A stretch of DNA of 64,000 nucleotides. Origin: Lysinibacillus_B sp050613145. GTDB lineage: Bacteria; Bacillota; Bacilli; Bacillales_A; Planococcaceae. The notes under the pieces were generated by a model that worked only from the letters and a program-made list of their open reading frames with translations, made no database searches and had not been told where the DNA came from. A program made the translations under genes and the position numbers. Below are positions 43,025 to 52,069 of the stretch, piece by piece. Positions within the stretch are counted from its first letter, which is position 1. Each line of letters opens with the position of its first letter. The DNA lies in assembly GCF_050613145.1 (NCBI RefSeq), contig NZ_CP192507.1, positions 3,348,001 through 3,412,000 of the forward strand, read 5' to 3'.

Positions 43025-43966
43025 ATGCTCATTCTCGAACGAAAGAAATCTTCACAGCTATTGTATTATCAAGCATTGCTCCGCCGGATATACAAGCATG
43101 ATGTGGAATACGAAGATTTCCATAAACAATTCATATCACTTGAAGCGGGTCATAGCGGGGAACAACGTACAGATCGCGAATTCATTGATATTGCACTGAC
43201 TCACCCTCATTACCTTCTATACAATCTTGAACTATTAAATGCTCAAGGTACTTCACATCAGATTGATTCCATCCTTTTCACGCCTAATTTTTTACTGATT
43301 GTCGAAATTAAAAATATGAATGGCACTCTTTTTTATACTGCTGCTCACCATCAGTTTGGTCGCATCCGTCACAATGGACAAGTAGATATTTTTTCCGATC
43401 CATTTGCTCAAAGTCATCGACATCAAAAAGTACTAGAGCGATTACTTCATCGCTGGGGATTTAGGATTCCCGTTATGTACGTGGTCGTTGTAGCCAATTC
43501 GAATGTACGCTTCGATCACTCATTACAGCACTACCCTATTTTGCAGTTGAGTGGGCTTCGATTATTTGAGCAGTATTCTACGGAATATGCAAATACGACA
43601 GAGCTCGAAAAACTTTCTATGTACTTGTTAAACACATTACATCGTCCCGCCGTCAAACGTTTTGTAGCATCTGAACGCCTTCGAAAGGGTGTCCTTTGTG
43701 CAAAATGCCAATTTCAAGAGGTCATGATATATGTAAATCGCACATGGTATTGTACAAAATGTGGAGAACAAGATAAAAAAGCAGTACACCAAGCATTACA
43801 TGATTATCGATTGTTAATAAGTGACCGAATTACGAATAAGGAGTTTAGGGATTTCGTAGGTATTGAGTCCATGCAAGTCGCTTCGAAAATTTTATCTCGA
43901 TTAGGATATGAAAAAATTGGAGATAAAAGAGGAAGAGTTTATATCATTCCAGAAGATTGTCTATAA
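43025..43966 (+). CDS. NERD-domain (nuclease-related) protein
   Basis: 313 residues behind GGGAGGTGA. The NERD domain is at about 35-150 with the PD-(D/E)xK-like pattern H-Q-I-D-S-I-L and later IVEIKNMNG. The C-terminal part has a CxxC pair (LCAKC, about residue 222) and a second CTKCGE (about 240), forming a small zinc ribbon, then a helical end. NERD proteins are often encoded on Bacillus plasmids and chromosomes; their cleavage targets are not established. The divergent Zur-like boxes suggest a link with zinc supply, perhaps because the protein itself holds zinc. Confidence 0.82.
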   Translation: MLILERKKSSQLLYYQALLRRIYKHDVEYEDFHKQFISLEAGHSGEQRTDREFIDIALTHPHYLLYNLELLNAQGTSHQIDSILFTPNFLLIVEIKNMNGTLFYTAAHHQFGRIRHNGQVDIFSDPFAQSHRHQKVLERLLHRWGFRIPVMYVVVVANSNVRFDHSLQHYPILQLSGLRLFEQYSTEYANTTELEKLSMYLLNTLHRPAVKRFVASERLRKGVLCAKCQFQEVMIYVNRTWYCTKCGEQDKKAVHQALHDYRLLISDRITNKEFRDFVGIESMQVASKILSRLGYEKIGDKRGRVYIIPEDCL

Positions 43967-44084
43967 ACGGGGTTGGTTTGTCTATTAACGGAGTGAATTT
44001 GTCTATTATTGCAACAGGTTTGGCTATTAACCCGATCATTTTGTCTATTATCGCAGCAGTTTTGGCTATTAATCCATACAAAAA
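43959..44084 (+). repeat. 21-nt tandem array, word GTCTATTA, 6 units
   Basis: Six consecutive units, each exactly 21 bases, start at 43959, 43980, 44001, 44022, 44043 and 44064. Each starts GTCTATTA or GGCTATTA and most end in TTT. The first unit overlaps the NERD stop codon, and the array runs up to the eno terminator. Confidence 0.9.
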
Positions 44085-44116
44085 CCGGGTATCCGCATGT
44101 TAAACGGGTACCCGGT
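44084..44116 (-). terminator. Terminator after eno
   Basis: ACCGGGTA (44084-44091) pairs with TACCCGGT (44109-44116). On the minus strand it is followed by TTTTTG. Confidence 0.8.
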
Positions 44117-44122
44117 CAAATA

Positions 44123-45415
44123 TTATTTAATGTTATAGAAAGATTGTAAGCCTAAGTATTGAGCAGTTGCGCCTAATTGGTCTTCAATACGTAGTAATTG
44201 GTTGTATTTTGCAACGCGGTCTGTACGAGATGGTGCACCTGTTTTGATTTGACCAGCGTTTGTTGCTACTGCGATATCAGCGATTGTGTTATCTTCTGAT
44301 TCACCAGAACGGTGAGAGATTACTGCTGTGTAGCCAGCGCGTTTTGCCATTTCGATTGCTTCGAATGTTTCAGTAAGCGTACCGATTTGGTTTACTTTTA
44401 CTAGGATCGAGTTGCCAACGCCTTGCTCGATACCATCAGCAAGTTTTTTCGTGTTTGTTACGAATAAATCGTCACCTACTAATTGTACGCGGTTACCGAT
44501 GCGCTCAGTAAGTAATTTATGACCAGCCCAGTCGTTTTCGTCTAAGCCATCTTCGATCGAGATGATTGGGTATTTAGATGTTAACTCCTCGTACCAAGCA
44601 ACCATTTCTTCAGATGTACGAACTACACCTTCACCTGATAAGTGGTATTTGCCATCTTCCTTGTTGAATAACTCAGAAGACGCTACGTCCATTGCTAATT
44701 TCACTTCTTCACCTGGTTTGTAGCCAGCTTTTTCGATTGCTTCAAGGATTACAGTGATTGCTTCTTCGTTTGAACCAAGGTTTGGAGCGAAACCACCTTC
44801 GTCACCTACAGCTGTGTTGTAACCTTTATCCTTTAATACTGCTTTTAAGTGGTGGAAAATTTCAGCACCCATGCGTAAAGCGTGACGGAAGTTTTCAGCG
44901 CCTACTGGCATGATCATGAACTCTTGTACGTCCACGTTGTTGTCAGCATGCTCACCACCGTTGATGATGTTCATCATTGGTACTGGTAATTGCTTCGCAT
45001 TGAATCCACCAAGATATTGGTATAAAGGAACATCTAAGTAGTCAGCTGCTGCATGTGCTACTGCCATCGATACACCAAGAATTGCGTTTGCACCTAATTT
45101 ACCTTTGTTTTCTGTACCGTCAAGCTCGATTAACGCTTTGTCGATTACAACTTGGTCAAGTACTGAGTAGTTACCTTCTAATTCCTCAGCAATAATTGTG
45201 TTTACGTTTTCTACAGCTTTAAGAACACCTTTACCTAAATAACGACCTTTGTCGCCATCGCGTAATTCTACTGCTTCGTATTCACCAGTTGATGCACCAG
45301 ATGGCACGATAGCGCGACCGAATGCACCTGATTCTGTAAATACTTCAACTTCTACTGTTGGGTTACCGCGAGAGTCTAATACTTCGCGAGCGTAAACTTG
45401 TGTAATAAATGGCAT
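44123..45415 (-). CDS. eno: Enolase
   Basis: 430 residues, full length, behind GAGGAGATTG. The N-terminal domain has SGASTGEYEAVELRDG, and the C-terminal barrel has the metal ligands in DVASSEL, SIEDGLDE and VGDDLFVTN, with the catalytic Lys in LVKVNQIG and SHRSGESED near the end. It converts 2-phosphoglycerate to phosphoenolpyruvate and is also part of the RNA degradosome-like complex in Bacillus. It is the last gene of the glycolytic operon, separated from gpmI by 280 bases that hold a structured repeat. Confidence 0.99.
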   Translation of the reverse strand: MPFITQVYAREVLDSRGNPTVEVEVFTESGAFGRAIVPSGASTGEYEAVELRDGDKGRYLGKGVLKAVENVNTIIAEELEGNYSVLDQVVIDKALIELDGTENKGKLGANAILGVSMAVAHAAADYLDVPLYQYLGGFNAKQLPVPMMNIINGGEHADNNVDVQEFMIMPVGAENFRHALRMGAEIFHHLKAVLKDKGYNTAVGDEGGFAPNLGSNEEAITVILEAIEKAGYKPGEEVKLAMDVASSELFNKEDGKYHLSGEGVVRTSEEMVAWYEELTSKYPIISIEDGLDENDWAGHKLLTERIGNRVQLVGDDLFVTNTKKLADGIEQGVGNSILVKVNQIGTLTETFEAIEMAKRAGYTAVISHRSGESEDNTIADIAVATNAGQIKTGAPSRTDRVAKYNQLLRIEDQLGATAQYLGLQSFYNIK

Positions 45416-45476
45416 TGTTTTTCAATCTCCTCTTTTTTGGGTTTATCTCTTAAGGTAAAGGCTCTTCACTAAAAAT

Positions 45477-45621
45477 ATGTACTTGACCGCACATTCCGTT
45501 ACGGGCGGACGCTTTCCGCGGGCTTGGCTTCAGCCTCCTCGACTCGCAAATGCTCGTCTGCGGGGTCTTCAGCTCAAGCTATTCCCGCAGGAGTCGCCAC
45601 CCTTCACTACATGTGCTTTTA
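45477..45621 (-). repeat. Interspersed repeat type 2, alternative arms, copy d
   Basis: About 145 nt from GTACTTGACCGCACATTCCG to ACATGTGCTTTTA, matching 63827-63971 closely. Its reverse complement contains the same core as the copies at 27170, 54890 and 58733, but the outer arms differ. It sits between gpmI and eno inside the glycolytic operon. Confidence 0.88.
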
Positions 45622-45695
45622 TATCAATAGCCAGAACAAATTTTAGTATTGAACCAAGGTAATGATACTAAATATATTCCACTACAAATTGTAGC

Positions 45696-47228
45696 TTATT
45701 CAACAATTAATGTTTTTCCTGTCATGTCAGCAGGTTGTTCTACATTTAATAACGATAACATCGTTGGGGCAAGATCGGCTAAAATACCGTCTTCACGTAA
45801 ATGAACATCTTGTTTCGTTACGATGACTGGTACTGGATTTGTTGTATGGGCTGTCATTGGTAAATCCTCTAATGTAATGACCTCATCTGAATTACCATGG
45901 TCAGCTGTAATAATAGCCGCGCCACCTTTTGCGATGATTGCATCCACGACTTTCCCTAAGCACCCATCTACGACTTCGATTGCCTTAATCGTCGGCTCTA
46001 GCATACCGCTATGCCCTACCATATCAGGGTTAGCAAAGTTTAAGATGATCGCATCAAATTTATCTGCTTCAATTTCTGCTAATAGCGCATCTGTTAATTC
46101 ATAAGCACTCATTTCAGGCTTTAAGTCATATGTCGCTACTTTCGGCGAAGGAATTAAAATGCGTTCCTCCCCAGCAAATTTTTCCTCACGACCACCACTC
46201 ATAAAGAATGTCACGTGCGGGTATTTTTCTGTTTCTGCAATGCGAAGTTGTGTTAATCCATTTTCAGCAACCACTTCACCTAACGTATTTGTTAAGTTGT
46301 CATTTTCAAATGCAACAAGTGCATTTACATCTTCACTATAGTGTGTGAACGAGACGAATGATAAATTTGTCGGATGCTTTTCTGAACGTTCAAAGCCTGC
46401 AAACGTATCATTTGTAAACACTGTTGATAATTGAATGGCACGATCTGGACGGAAGTTGAAAAATACAACCGCATCATTCGTATCAATCGTTGCAACAGGC
46501 TTACCTTCTTCTGTAATCACAAACGGAATCACAAATTCGTCCACCACTTCGCGTACATAGCTTGATTGCACGCCTGCTTTTGCTGTAGCCGCAGTATGCC
46601 CTACACCATCCACAAGTGCATCGTACGATAACTTCACGCGCTCCCATCGTTTGTCGCGATCCATTGCATAATAACGACCGTGAATCGATGCAAATTTCCC
46701 TACACCAATCTCCGTCATTTGCTTTTCTGCTTCTTCGATATATTCAAGCGCTGTTGTTGGACCTACATCCCGCCCATCTAAGAAACCATGTACATATACT
46801 TCTTCTAAACCATTTGCTTTTGCTAATTTAAGCAGTGCAAATAAATGCTCATAATGACTATGTACACCACCATCAGAGAGTAAACCCATTAAATGAAGTT
46901 TAGAACCATTTGCTTTTGCGTGTTCTACTGCCGCAAGGAATCGTTCATTGCGGAAGAAGTCCCCTTCACGAATCGACTTATGAATGCGCGTTAAGCTTTG
47001 ATATACGATGCGCCCTGCACCGATATTTAAGTGACCTACTTCAGAGTTCCCCATTTGGCCATCAGGTAAACCAACCGCCTCACCGCATGCAGTAAGTGTC
47101 GCATGCGGATAAGCGTTCCAAAAACGATCAAAGTTTGGTTTGTTTGCTTGTGCTACGGCATTGCCCTTTACTTCATTGCGAAGAGCAAAGCCATCTAAAA
47201 TAATTAATGCTACTGGCTGTTTAGGCAT
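45696..47228 (-). CDS. gpmI: 2,3-bisphosphoglycerate-independent phosphoglycerate mutase
   Basis: 510 residues, normal length. The alkaline-phosphatase-like metal sites are visible: the catalytic Ser in MGNSEVGHLNIGAGR (about 60-74), DGRDVGP near 153, DPDMVGHSG-like FANPDMVGHSG and TADHGNSDE in the C-terminal part. Needs Mn2+. It interconverts 3- and 2-phosphoglycerate and is active in sporulation and outgrowth in Bacillus. It overlaps the tpiA stop by 8 bases, so translation is coupled. Confidence 0.98.
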   Translation of the reverse strand: MPKQPVALIILDGFALRNEVKGNAVAQANKPNFDRFWNAYPHATLTACGEAVGLPDGQMGNSEVGHLNIGAGRIVYQSLTRIHKSIREGDFFRNERFLAAVEHAKANGSKLHLMGLLSDGGVHSHYEHLFALLKLAKANGLEEVYVHGFLDGRDVGPTTALEYIEEAEKQMTEIGVGKFASIHGRYYAMDRDKRWERVKLSYDALVDGVGHTAATAKAGVQSSYVREVVDEFVIPFVITEEGKPVATIDTNDAVVFFNFRPDRAIQLSTVFTNDTFAGFERSEKHPTNLSFVSFTHYSEDVNALVAFENDNLTNTLGEVVAENGLTQLRIAETEKYPHVTFFMSGGREEKFAGEERILIPSPKVATYDLKPEMSAYELTDALLAEIEADKFDAIILNFANPDMVGHSGMLEPTIKAIEVVDGCLGKVVDAIIAKGGAAIITADHGNSDEVITLEDLPMTAHTTNPVPVIVTKQDVHLREDGILADLAPTMLSLLNVEQPADMTGKTLIVE

Positions 47229-47982
47229 TTGCGCCGGCCTCCAATAATTTTAAATAAGAATCTACTTGTAAACTCGCACCGCCAACTAAGGCACCATCAA
47301 TATGTTCCTTCGATAAAAGCTCGGCAATGTTTTCTGGCTTGACAGAGCCACCGTACTGAATGCGAATCGCTTCAGCTGTTGCTGTTCCGTACATGTCTGC
47401 TACGACTTTGCGAATAGCGCCACATGTTTCGTTTGCATCATCAGCTGTTGCTGTTTTGCCTGTACCGATTGCCCAAATTGGTTCATATGCAAGCACCATA
47501 TGTGACACTTCGTCTGCTGTAAACCCTTCGAGTGCTGCGCGAATTTGGCTAGACACTTTTGCTTCTGTCTTGCTTTCTTCACGTTCTTCTAACGTTTCCC
47601 CACAACAAATAATTGGTACAATGCCGTGTGCAAGTGCTGCTTTTACTTTTTTATTTACTGCTTCGTCTGTTTCATTGAACATTTCACGACGCTCTGAGTG
47701 TCCTAAAATAACATAATCCACATGGATCGCTGCTAATTGTGCTGGACTAACCTCACCTGTAAATGCACCTTCCTGCTCAAAGTGCATGTTTTGCGCACCG
47801 ATTGCTAAATCGGTTTCTGTAGCGATATCTACTAAAGTTGGTAAATAAATCGCAGGAGCGCAAATGACCGCGTCTACTTTTTCCTCTGAAGGAATAGACT
47901 CTCGTACCGCTTCGACAAACTCTACAGCTTCGTCAAATGACTTATACATTTTCCAGTTGCCTGCAAGTATTGGTTTACGCAT
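47221..47982 (-). CDS. tpiA: Triosephosphate isomerase
   Basis: 253 residues, a TIM barrel. Catalytic Lys in GNWKMYKS (residues 10-17), His in LGHSERR, Glu in AYEPIWAIGTGKTA, and the phosphate loop GGSVKPEN with GALVGGASL. It interconverts dihydroxyacetone phosphate and glyceraldehyde-3-phosphate. It follows pgk by 12 bases and overlaps gpmI. Confidence 0.99.
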   Translation of the reverse strand: MRKPILAGNWKMYKSFDEAVEFVEAVRESIPSEEKVDAVICAPAIYLPTLVDIATETDLAIGAQNMHFEQEGAFTGEVSPAQLAAIHVDYVILGHSERREMFNETDEAVNKKVKAALAHGIVPIICCGETLEEREESKTEAKVSSQIRAALEGFTADEVSHMVLAYEPIWAIGTGKTATADDANETCGAIRKVVADMYGTATAEAIRIQYGGSVKPENIAELLSKEHIDGALVGGASLQVDSYLKLLEAGANA

Positions 47983-47994
47983 ACATTCCCTCCG

Positions 47995-49182
47995 TTACTT
48001 ATCGTTTAGTGCGACAATGCCTGGAAGTGCTTTACCTTCCATTAACTCTAATGAGGCACCACCGCCTGTAGAGATATGACTCATCTTGTCAGCTACTTCA
48101 AACTTTTCAACAGCTGCTGCAGAATCACCACCGCCGATGACTGTATAGCCTTCTGTTTCAGCCATTGCATCTGCTACTGTTTTTGTACCATTCGCAAACT
48201 TATCCATTTCAAACACACCCATAGGTCCATTCCAAATAATCAGCTTCGAATTTTTAATAACGTCCGCATATGCGTTTGCTGTTTTTGGTCCGATATCAAG
48301 CCCCATCCAATCAGCAGGAATGGCATCGATATCTACTGTTTGCGTTTCTGCATCTTTTGAAAATTCATTTGCTACTACAGCATCAATTGGCATATGAAGC
48401 TTTACGCCTTTTTCTTTTGCTTTTTCGATAAACGACTTTGCTAGTTCGATTTTATCTTCTTCTAATAAAGATTTACCAATCGAATAGCCTTGTGCTTTTA
48501 TGAATGTAAATGAAAGACCACCACCGATGATTAAGTGGTCTACTTGATCAAGTAAGTTTTCGATTACGCCGATTTTATCTTTTACTTTCGCACCACCAAT
48601 AATCGCTGTGAATGGGCGATCTGGGTTTGACAATGCTTTTCCTAGTACATCTAATTCTTTTTGCATTAAATAACCAGCTACCGCTACGTCAACAAATTTC
48701 GCAATCCCTTCTGTTGAAGCATGTGCACGGTGAGCTGTACCAAATGCATCATTTACGTATACATCAGTTAATTTAGCGAACGCTTTTGACAACTCTTCAT
48801 CATTTTTCTCTTCGCCTTTATGGAAGCGAACGTTTTCAAGTAAAACAATGTCGCCCTCTTGCATGCTAGCAACAGCAGCTTCTACTGCTTCACCGATTGA
48901 TTCGTCTAATTTTTGAACTGGTTTCCCCATTAATTCAGCTAATCGCTCGCCAACAGCTGTTAAGCGCATATCTTCCTTCACTTCGCCTTTTGGACGCCCT
49001 AAGTGAGAAGCTAAAATGACTTTCGCGCCTTTTTCTGCTAAAGCTTGGATTGTTGGAATCGCTGCACGAATACGTGTTTCATCCGTTATTTTGCCTTCCG
49101 CCATCGGTACGTTGAAATCTACGCGTACAAAAACGCGTTTCCCTTTTACATTTACATCATCCATCGTCTTCTTTAAAAACAT
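47995..49182 (-). CDS. pgk: Phosphoglycerate kinase
   Basis: 395 residues. It has RVDFNVP (substrate binding, about 22-28), ASHLGRPKG (about 59-67), and the nucleotide-binding GGAKVKDK and late GGGDSAAAVEKF. It makes ATP and 3-phosphoglycerate. It starts 318 bases after gap, with a terminator between them, so its expression is partly set separately from gap. Confidence 0.99.
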   Translation of the reverse strand: MFLKKTMDDVNVKGKRVFVRVDFNVPMAEGKITDETRIRAAIPTIQALAEKGAKVILASHLGRPKGEVKEDMRLTAVGERLAELMGKPVQKLDESIGEAVEAAVASMQEGDIVLLENVRFHKGEEKNDEELSKAFAKLTDVYVNDAFGTAHRAHASTEGIAKFVDVAVAGYLMQKELDVLGKALSNPDRPFTAIIGGAKVKDKIGVIENLLDQVDHLIIGGGLSFTFIKAQGYSIGKSLLEEDKIELAKSFIEKAKEKGVKLHMPIDAVVANEFSKDAETQTVDIDAIPADWMGLDIGPKTANAYADVIKNSKLIIWNGPMGVFEMDKFANGTKTVADAMAETEGYTVIGGGDSAAAVEKFEVADKMSHISTGGGASLELMEGKALPGIVALNDK

Positions 49183-49352
49183 GAAGAAAACCCTCCTTCA
49201 ATTTTAGAAAAAGGCACTAACCTTTTTATAGTAGACTTTCGCTCTAATAGTAACAAAAGTCGATATGTATGTCTCTTGTAAGCACGAAGCGACTCCCTCG
49301 TTTGTTACAAATCAATTATGCCCGAAGGCTATATCTTCATTCAAATGAAGAA

Positions 49353-49383
49353 AAAGGACGAGTCGGTAAACCGCTCGTCCTTT
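49353..49383 (-). terminator. Terminator/attenuator between gap and pgk
   Basis: Stem AAAGGACGAG / CTCGTCCTTT with an inner CGGT / ACCG pair; T's follow on the minus strand. Incomplete termination here would give more cggR-gap transcript than full operon transcript. Confidence 0.85.
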
Positions 49384-49500
49384 TACCTTTATACATTATA
49401 ATAGTTCAATCTCATAAAGGCTATACTTTTCATATACATTTTATCGTATTGTGACACACTTTTTCTTCGATTCGGCAAAAGTATGTCACAATTAATTTTT

Positions 49501-50511
49501 TTAGTTTAACCCGCGCTTTACTAAATACAGCGCTAAGTCCATTAAGCGGGCTGAATAACCGACTTCATTATCGTACCAAGCGACCACTTTGATCATGCGG
49601 TTTTCCATGACCATTGTCGATAAACCATCAACCGTTGAAGAAGCTGGGTTGCCGTTATAGTCAATCGAGACAAGCGGTAATTCATTGTAGCCTAGAATAC
49701 CTTGTAATGGCCCTTCTGAAGCCTCTTTTAATACCGCATTCACTTCTTGGACCGTCACATCTTTGTCAACCTCTACAACTAAGTCAATACATGATACGTT
49801 CGGTGTTGGCACGCGCATGGAGAAACCATCTAATTTCCCTTTTAGTTGCGGCAATACTTTTGATACAGCTACAGCTGCACCTGTTGTTGTTGGAATCATA
49901 GACACTGCACCAGCACGAGCACGACGCGGGTCGGCATGTGGGAAATCAAGAATACGTTGGTCATTCGTATAAGAGTGAATTGTCGTCATCATACCACGCT
50001 TAATGCCGAAATGTTCATCTAACACTTTAGCAACTGGTGCTAAACAGTTTGTTGTACATGATGCATTCGAAATTACATCCATCGTTTCTGGATCGTAGTA
50101 TTCTTCGTTTACCCCCATCACAAATGTTGGCATTTCACCTTTTGCTGGTGCTGAGAGAATGGCTTTTTTTGCGCCTGCTTGCACATGCTTTGATACATCT
50201 TCCATTGAACGGAATTTCCCTGTACACTCTAACACAACGTCAACGCCTAATTCACCCCATGGCAAATTTAATGGGTCTTTTTCTGAAAACACGCGAATGC
50301 GTTTACCATTTACGATAAAAGCATCGTCTTCCGCTGTTACATCTGCTTCGTAGACACCATGAACTGAGTCGTACTTTAATAAGTGTGCTAACTGACCTGC
50401 ATCTGTTAAGTCATTTACTGCGACTACTTCAAACTCCTCATGTTTCAACGCCTCGCGGAATACTAGTCGACCGATACGACCAAAACCATTAATTGCTAGT
50501 TGTAATGCCAT
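49501..50511 (-). CDS. gap: Glyceraldehyde-3-phosphate dehydrogenase, glycolytic
   Basis: 336 residues. NAD-binding fold with INGFGRIGR (7-15), catalytic Cys in SNASCTTNCLAP and His in the catalytic domain; the C-terminal WYDNEVGYS motif is present. It oxidises glyceraldehyde-3-phosphate to 1,3-bisphosphoglycerate with NAD+. Lying right after cggR, it is the GapA-type catabolic enzyme rather than the gluconeogenic GapB. Confidence 0.98.
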   Translation of the reverse strand: MALQLAINGFGRIGRLVFREALKHEEFEVVAVNDLTDAGQLAHLLKYDSVHGVYEADVTAEDDAFIVNGKRIRVFSEKDPLNLPWGELGVDVVLECTGKFRSMEDVSKHVQAGAKKAILSAPAKGEMPTFVMGVNEEYYDPETMDVISNASCTTNCLAPVAKVLDEHFGIKRGMMTTIHSYTNDQRILDFPHADPRRARAGAVSMIPTTTGAAVAVSKVLPQLKGKLDGFSMRVPTPNVSCIDLVVEVDKDVTVQEVNAVLKEASEGPLQGILGYNELPLVSIDYNGNPASSTVDGLSTMVMENRMIKVVAWYDNEVGYSARLMDLALYLVKRGLN

Positions 50512-50558
50512 GTTAATTCCTCCAAATAAAGTATTTTATAATAATAGCGCTAAGCTAG

Positions 50559-51581
50559 TTATAACAACATTTCATTTGCAGCAGCTTCATCTGTCATAAA
50601 AATCGTTTGCTGTGCCGCACTTTTAAAGTATGCCTTGATGGCTTTTGCTTTTTGAGCGCCACCCGCAATAGCAATGACATGGTGACTATTTTTCACATGT
50701 TCAGGTTGGATACAAATCGTGCGAATTTGATGCACAATTTCACCTTGTTCATCGAAATAATAACCAAATGCCTCACCGACTGCCCCTTTTTCATGAAGCA
50801 ATCTTTTATCTGCTTCGGTGCTACCTCGCTTTTCGGCCATTTCTTCTGCCGTGCCGATCCCGTGCACAACAATATGGACTTGTTCATATAAACGAATCAT
50901 TTCTTGTACACTTGGCTCTGCTTTCATCGCAACATACGCTTGCTCACTTAGGAACTCCGGTAAGAAAAGCGTTTTATACGAGGCATGACACGCTTTCGCA
51001 AACTGTGCGACAAGCATATTTGCTTGCAAGCTCATCTCTTCGCCCATTCCACCTCGTGCTGCGATAAACTGCGCACTTGGTAACTGCTCATTGGGCTGTA
51101 AATACGGTGCAATACAGGCAACCGAACTACCGCCAGTGACCGCGATTTTGCTATTTGCTTGTGCCAGATTCGTTAGTAATTGACCCGCTTCCTTGCCAAG
51201 CAATCTACGTGATGCTTCATCTTGAAAAGCCCCCGGAATGATGATGACTTTTTCAATTCCTAATAGCTGAGCAAGCTGTTGCTCTTTTTGCGTAAAACCT
51301 GCGAGTTCATGATACAGCATTTTTAACTTCTCAAGTACTTCATACCCTACTTCTGTACAAATCATACCTTTTTGGCCAATATCAATTAATTGTTGTTCGT
51401 GTAAAAGCGACGTTTCATTTCGAATTTCGCGCTCCGTTGCATGTAAAAGTTCTGCTAATGTACGTCTACCAACCGGCCCTGCAATATGAATTGCCTGTAA
51501 AATACGAAATCGTTTTTTCAAAAGTAAATCGATTTCGGGTATTAATTTACGTCCTACTCCATACAATGAAGATTCGTCCAT
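50559..51581 (-). CDS. cggR: Central glycolytic genes regulator CggR
   Basis: 340 residues; ATG at 51579-51581 behind GTAGGTGAG (an upstream extension of the frame lacks a start signal). The N-terminal winged helix is at about 25-85. A SorC-type sugar-binding domain (about 95-340) has GGSSVACIAPYL and the late AIAGGAQKAKAI typical of effector sites. In B. subtilis, CggR blocks the gapA operon and fructose-1,6-bisphosphate relieves it. It is the first gene of the operon, 47 bases before gap. Confidence 0.96.
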   Translation of the reverse strand: MDESSLYGVGRKLIPEIDLLLKKRFRILQAIHIAGPVGRRTLAELLHATEREIRNETSLLHEQQLIDIGQKGMICTEVGYEVLEKLKMLYHELAGFTQKEQQLAQLLGIEKVIIIPGAFQDEASRRLLGKEAGQLLTNLAQANSKIAVTGGSSVACIAPYLQPNEQLPSAQFIAARGGMGEEMSLQANMLVAQFAKACHASYKTLFLPEFLSEQAYVAMKAEPSVQEMIRLYEQVHIVVHGIGTAEEMAEKRGSTEADKRLLHEKGAVGEAFGYYFDEQGEIVHQIRTICIQPEHVKNSHHVIAIAGGAQKAKAIKAYFKSAAQQTIFMTDEAAANEMLL

Positions 51582-51610
51582 ATACTCACCTACTATCTGT
51601 ATGGTTGTTT

Positions 51611-51640
51611 TTTGTCCCACTAGAAATATTTTTGTCCCAC
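51611..51640 (-). promoter_or_regulatory. CggR operator candidate
   Basis: The word GTGGGACAAA (minus strand) occurs twice exactly 20 bases apart (51631-51640 and 51611-51620), between the promoter and cggR. Direct repeats containing GGGACA agree with the B. subtilis CggR operator, which has two GGGAC-type half-sites. Confidence 0.75.
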
Positions 51641-51669
51641 AAGTAGTAAAAAAATATTTCTGTACCTTT

Positions 51670-51698
51670 ATTGTAGTATGAATCGCTTTCTTATGCAA
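51670..51698 (-). promoter_or_regulatory. Sigma-A promoter of the cggR-gap operon
   Basis: Minus strand: -35 TTGCAT (51698-51693), 17-base spacer, -10 TACAAT (51675-51670). The operator repeats lie just downstream, as expected for a roadblock-type repressor. Confidence 0.8.
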
Positions 51699-51751
51699 TT
51701 TATTTCCTCTTTATTTACACAAACGATACAAAGTGTAAATGAAGTCTCACA

Positions 51752-52000
51752 TTATGAGATTTCATCTACACTAAGCGCTTCGTACAATGTGACATAATCA
51801 AGCTGACCGTATTGAATCATCATGCCGTCTTTTTCAACAACAGGGATCATCAGCATATACTTTTCATGTAACGCGTCATCTTCTTCAATATTCAATACTT
51901 CAATTTTAAACCGTATTTCCTCTTGTACAAGCTTGAGCGTCAAAATCCCTTCTTCACAAAGCGAACAATGCGGGCGGGAATAAAATATCACTTTTTTCAT
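51752..52000 (-). CDS. Glutaredoxin-like small protein
   Basis: 82 residues from the ATG at 51998-52000 behind GAGGAGGT. It has a thioredoxin-like fold with the active-site motif CSLC (residues 12-15, RPHCSLCEEG), a proline before the third strand (MIPVVE), and a C-terminal helix. It belongs to the DUF836/glutaredoxin-like group. Probably a thiol-disulfide exchange or glutathione-independent redox protein. The gene is often found next to cggR in Bacillales. Confidence 0.85.
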   Translation of the reverse strand: MKKVIFYSRPHCSLCEEGILTLKLVQEEIRFKIEVLNIEEDDALHEKYMLMIPVVEKDGMMIQYGQLDYVTLYEALSVDEIS

Positions 52001-52069
52001 GTAATACCTCCTCCTCGCCCCATTATACTGCGCGTTAAGGCTTCCTACCAGCAAATGCAGAAAGACCTT

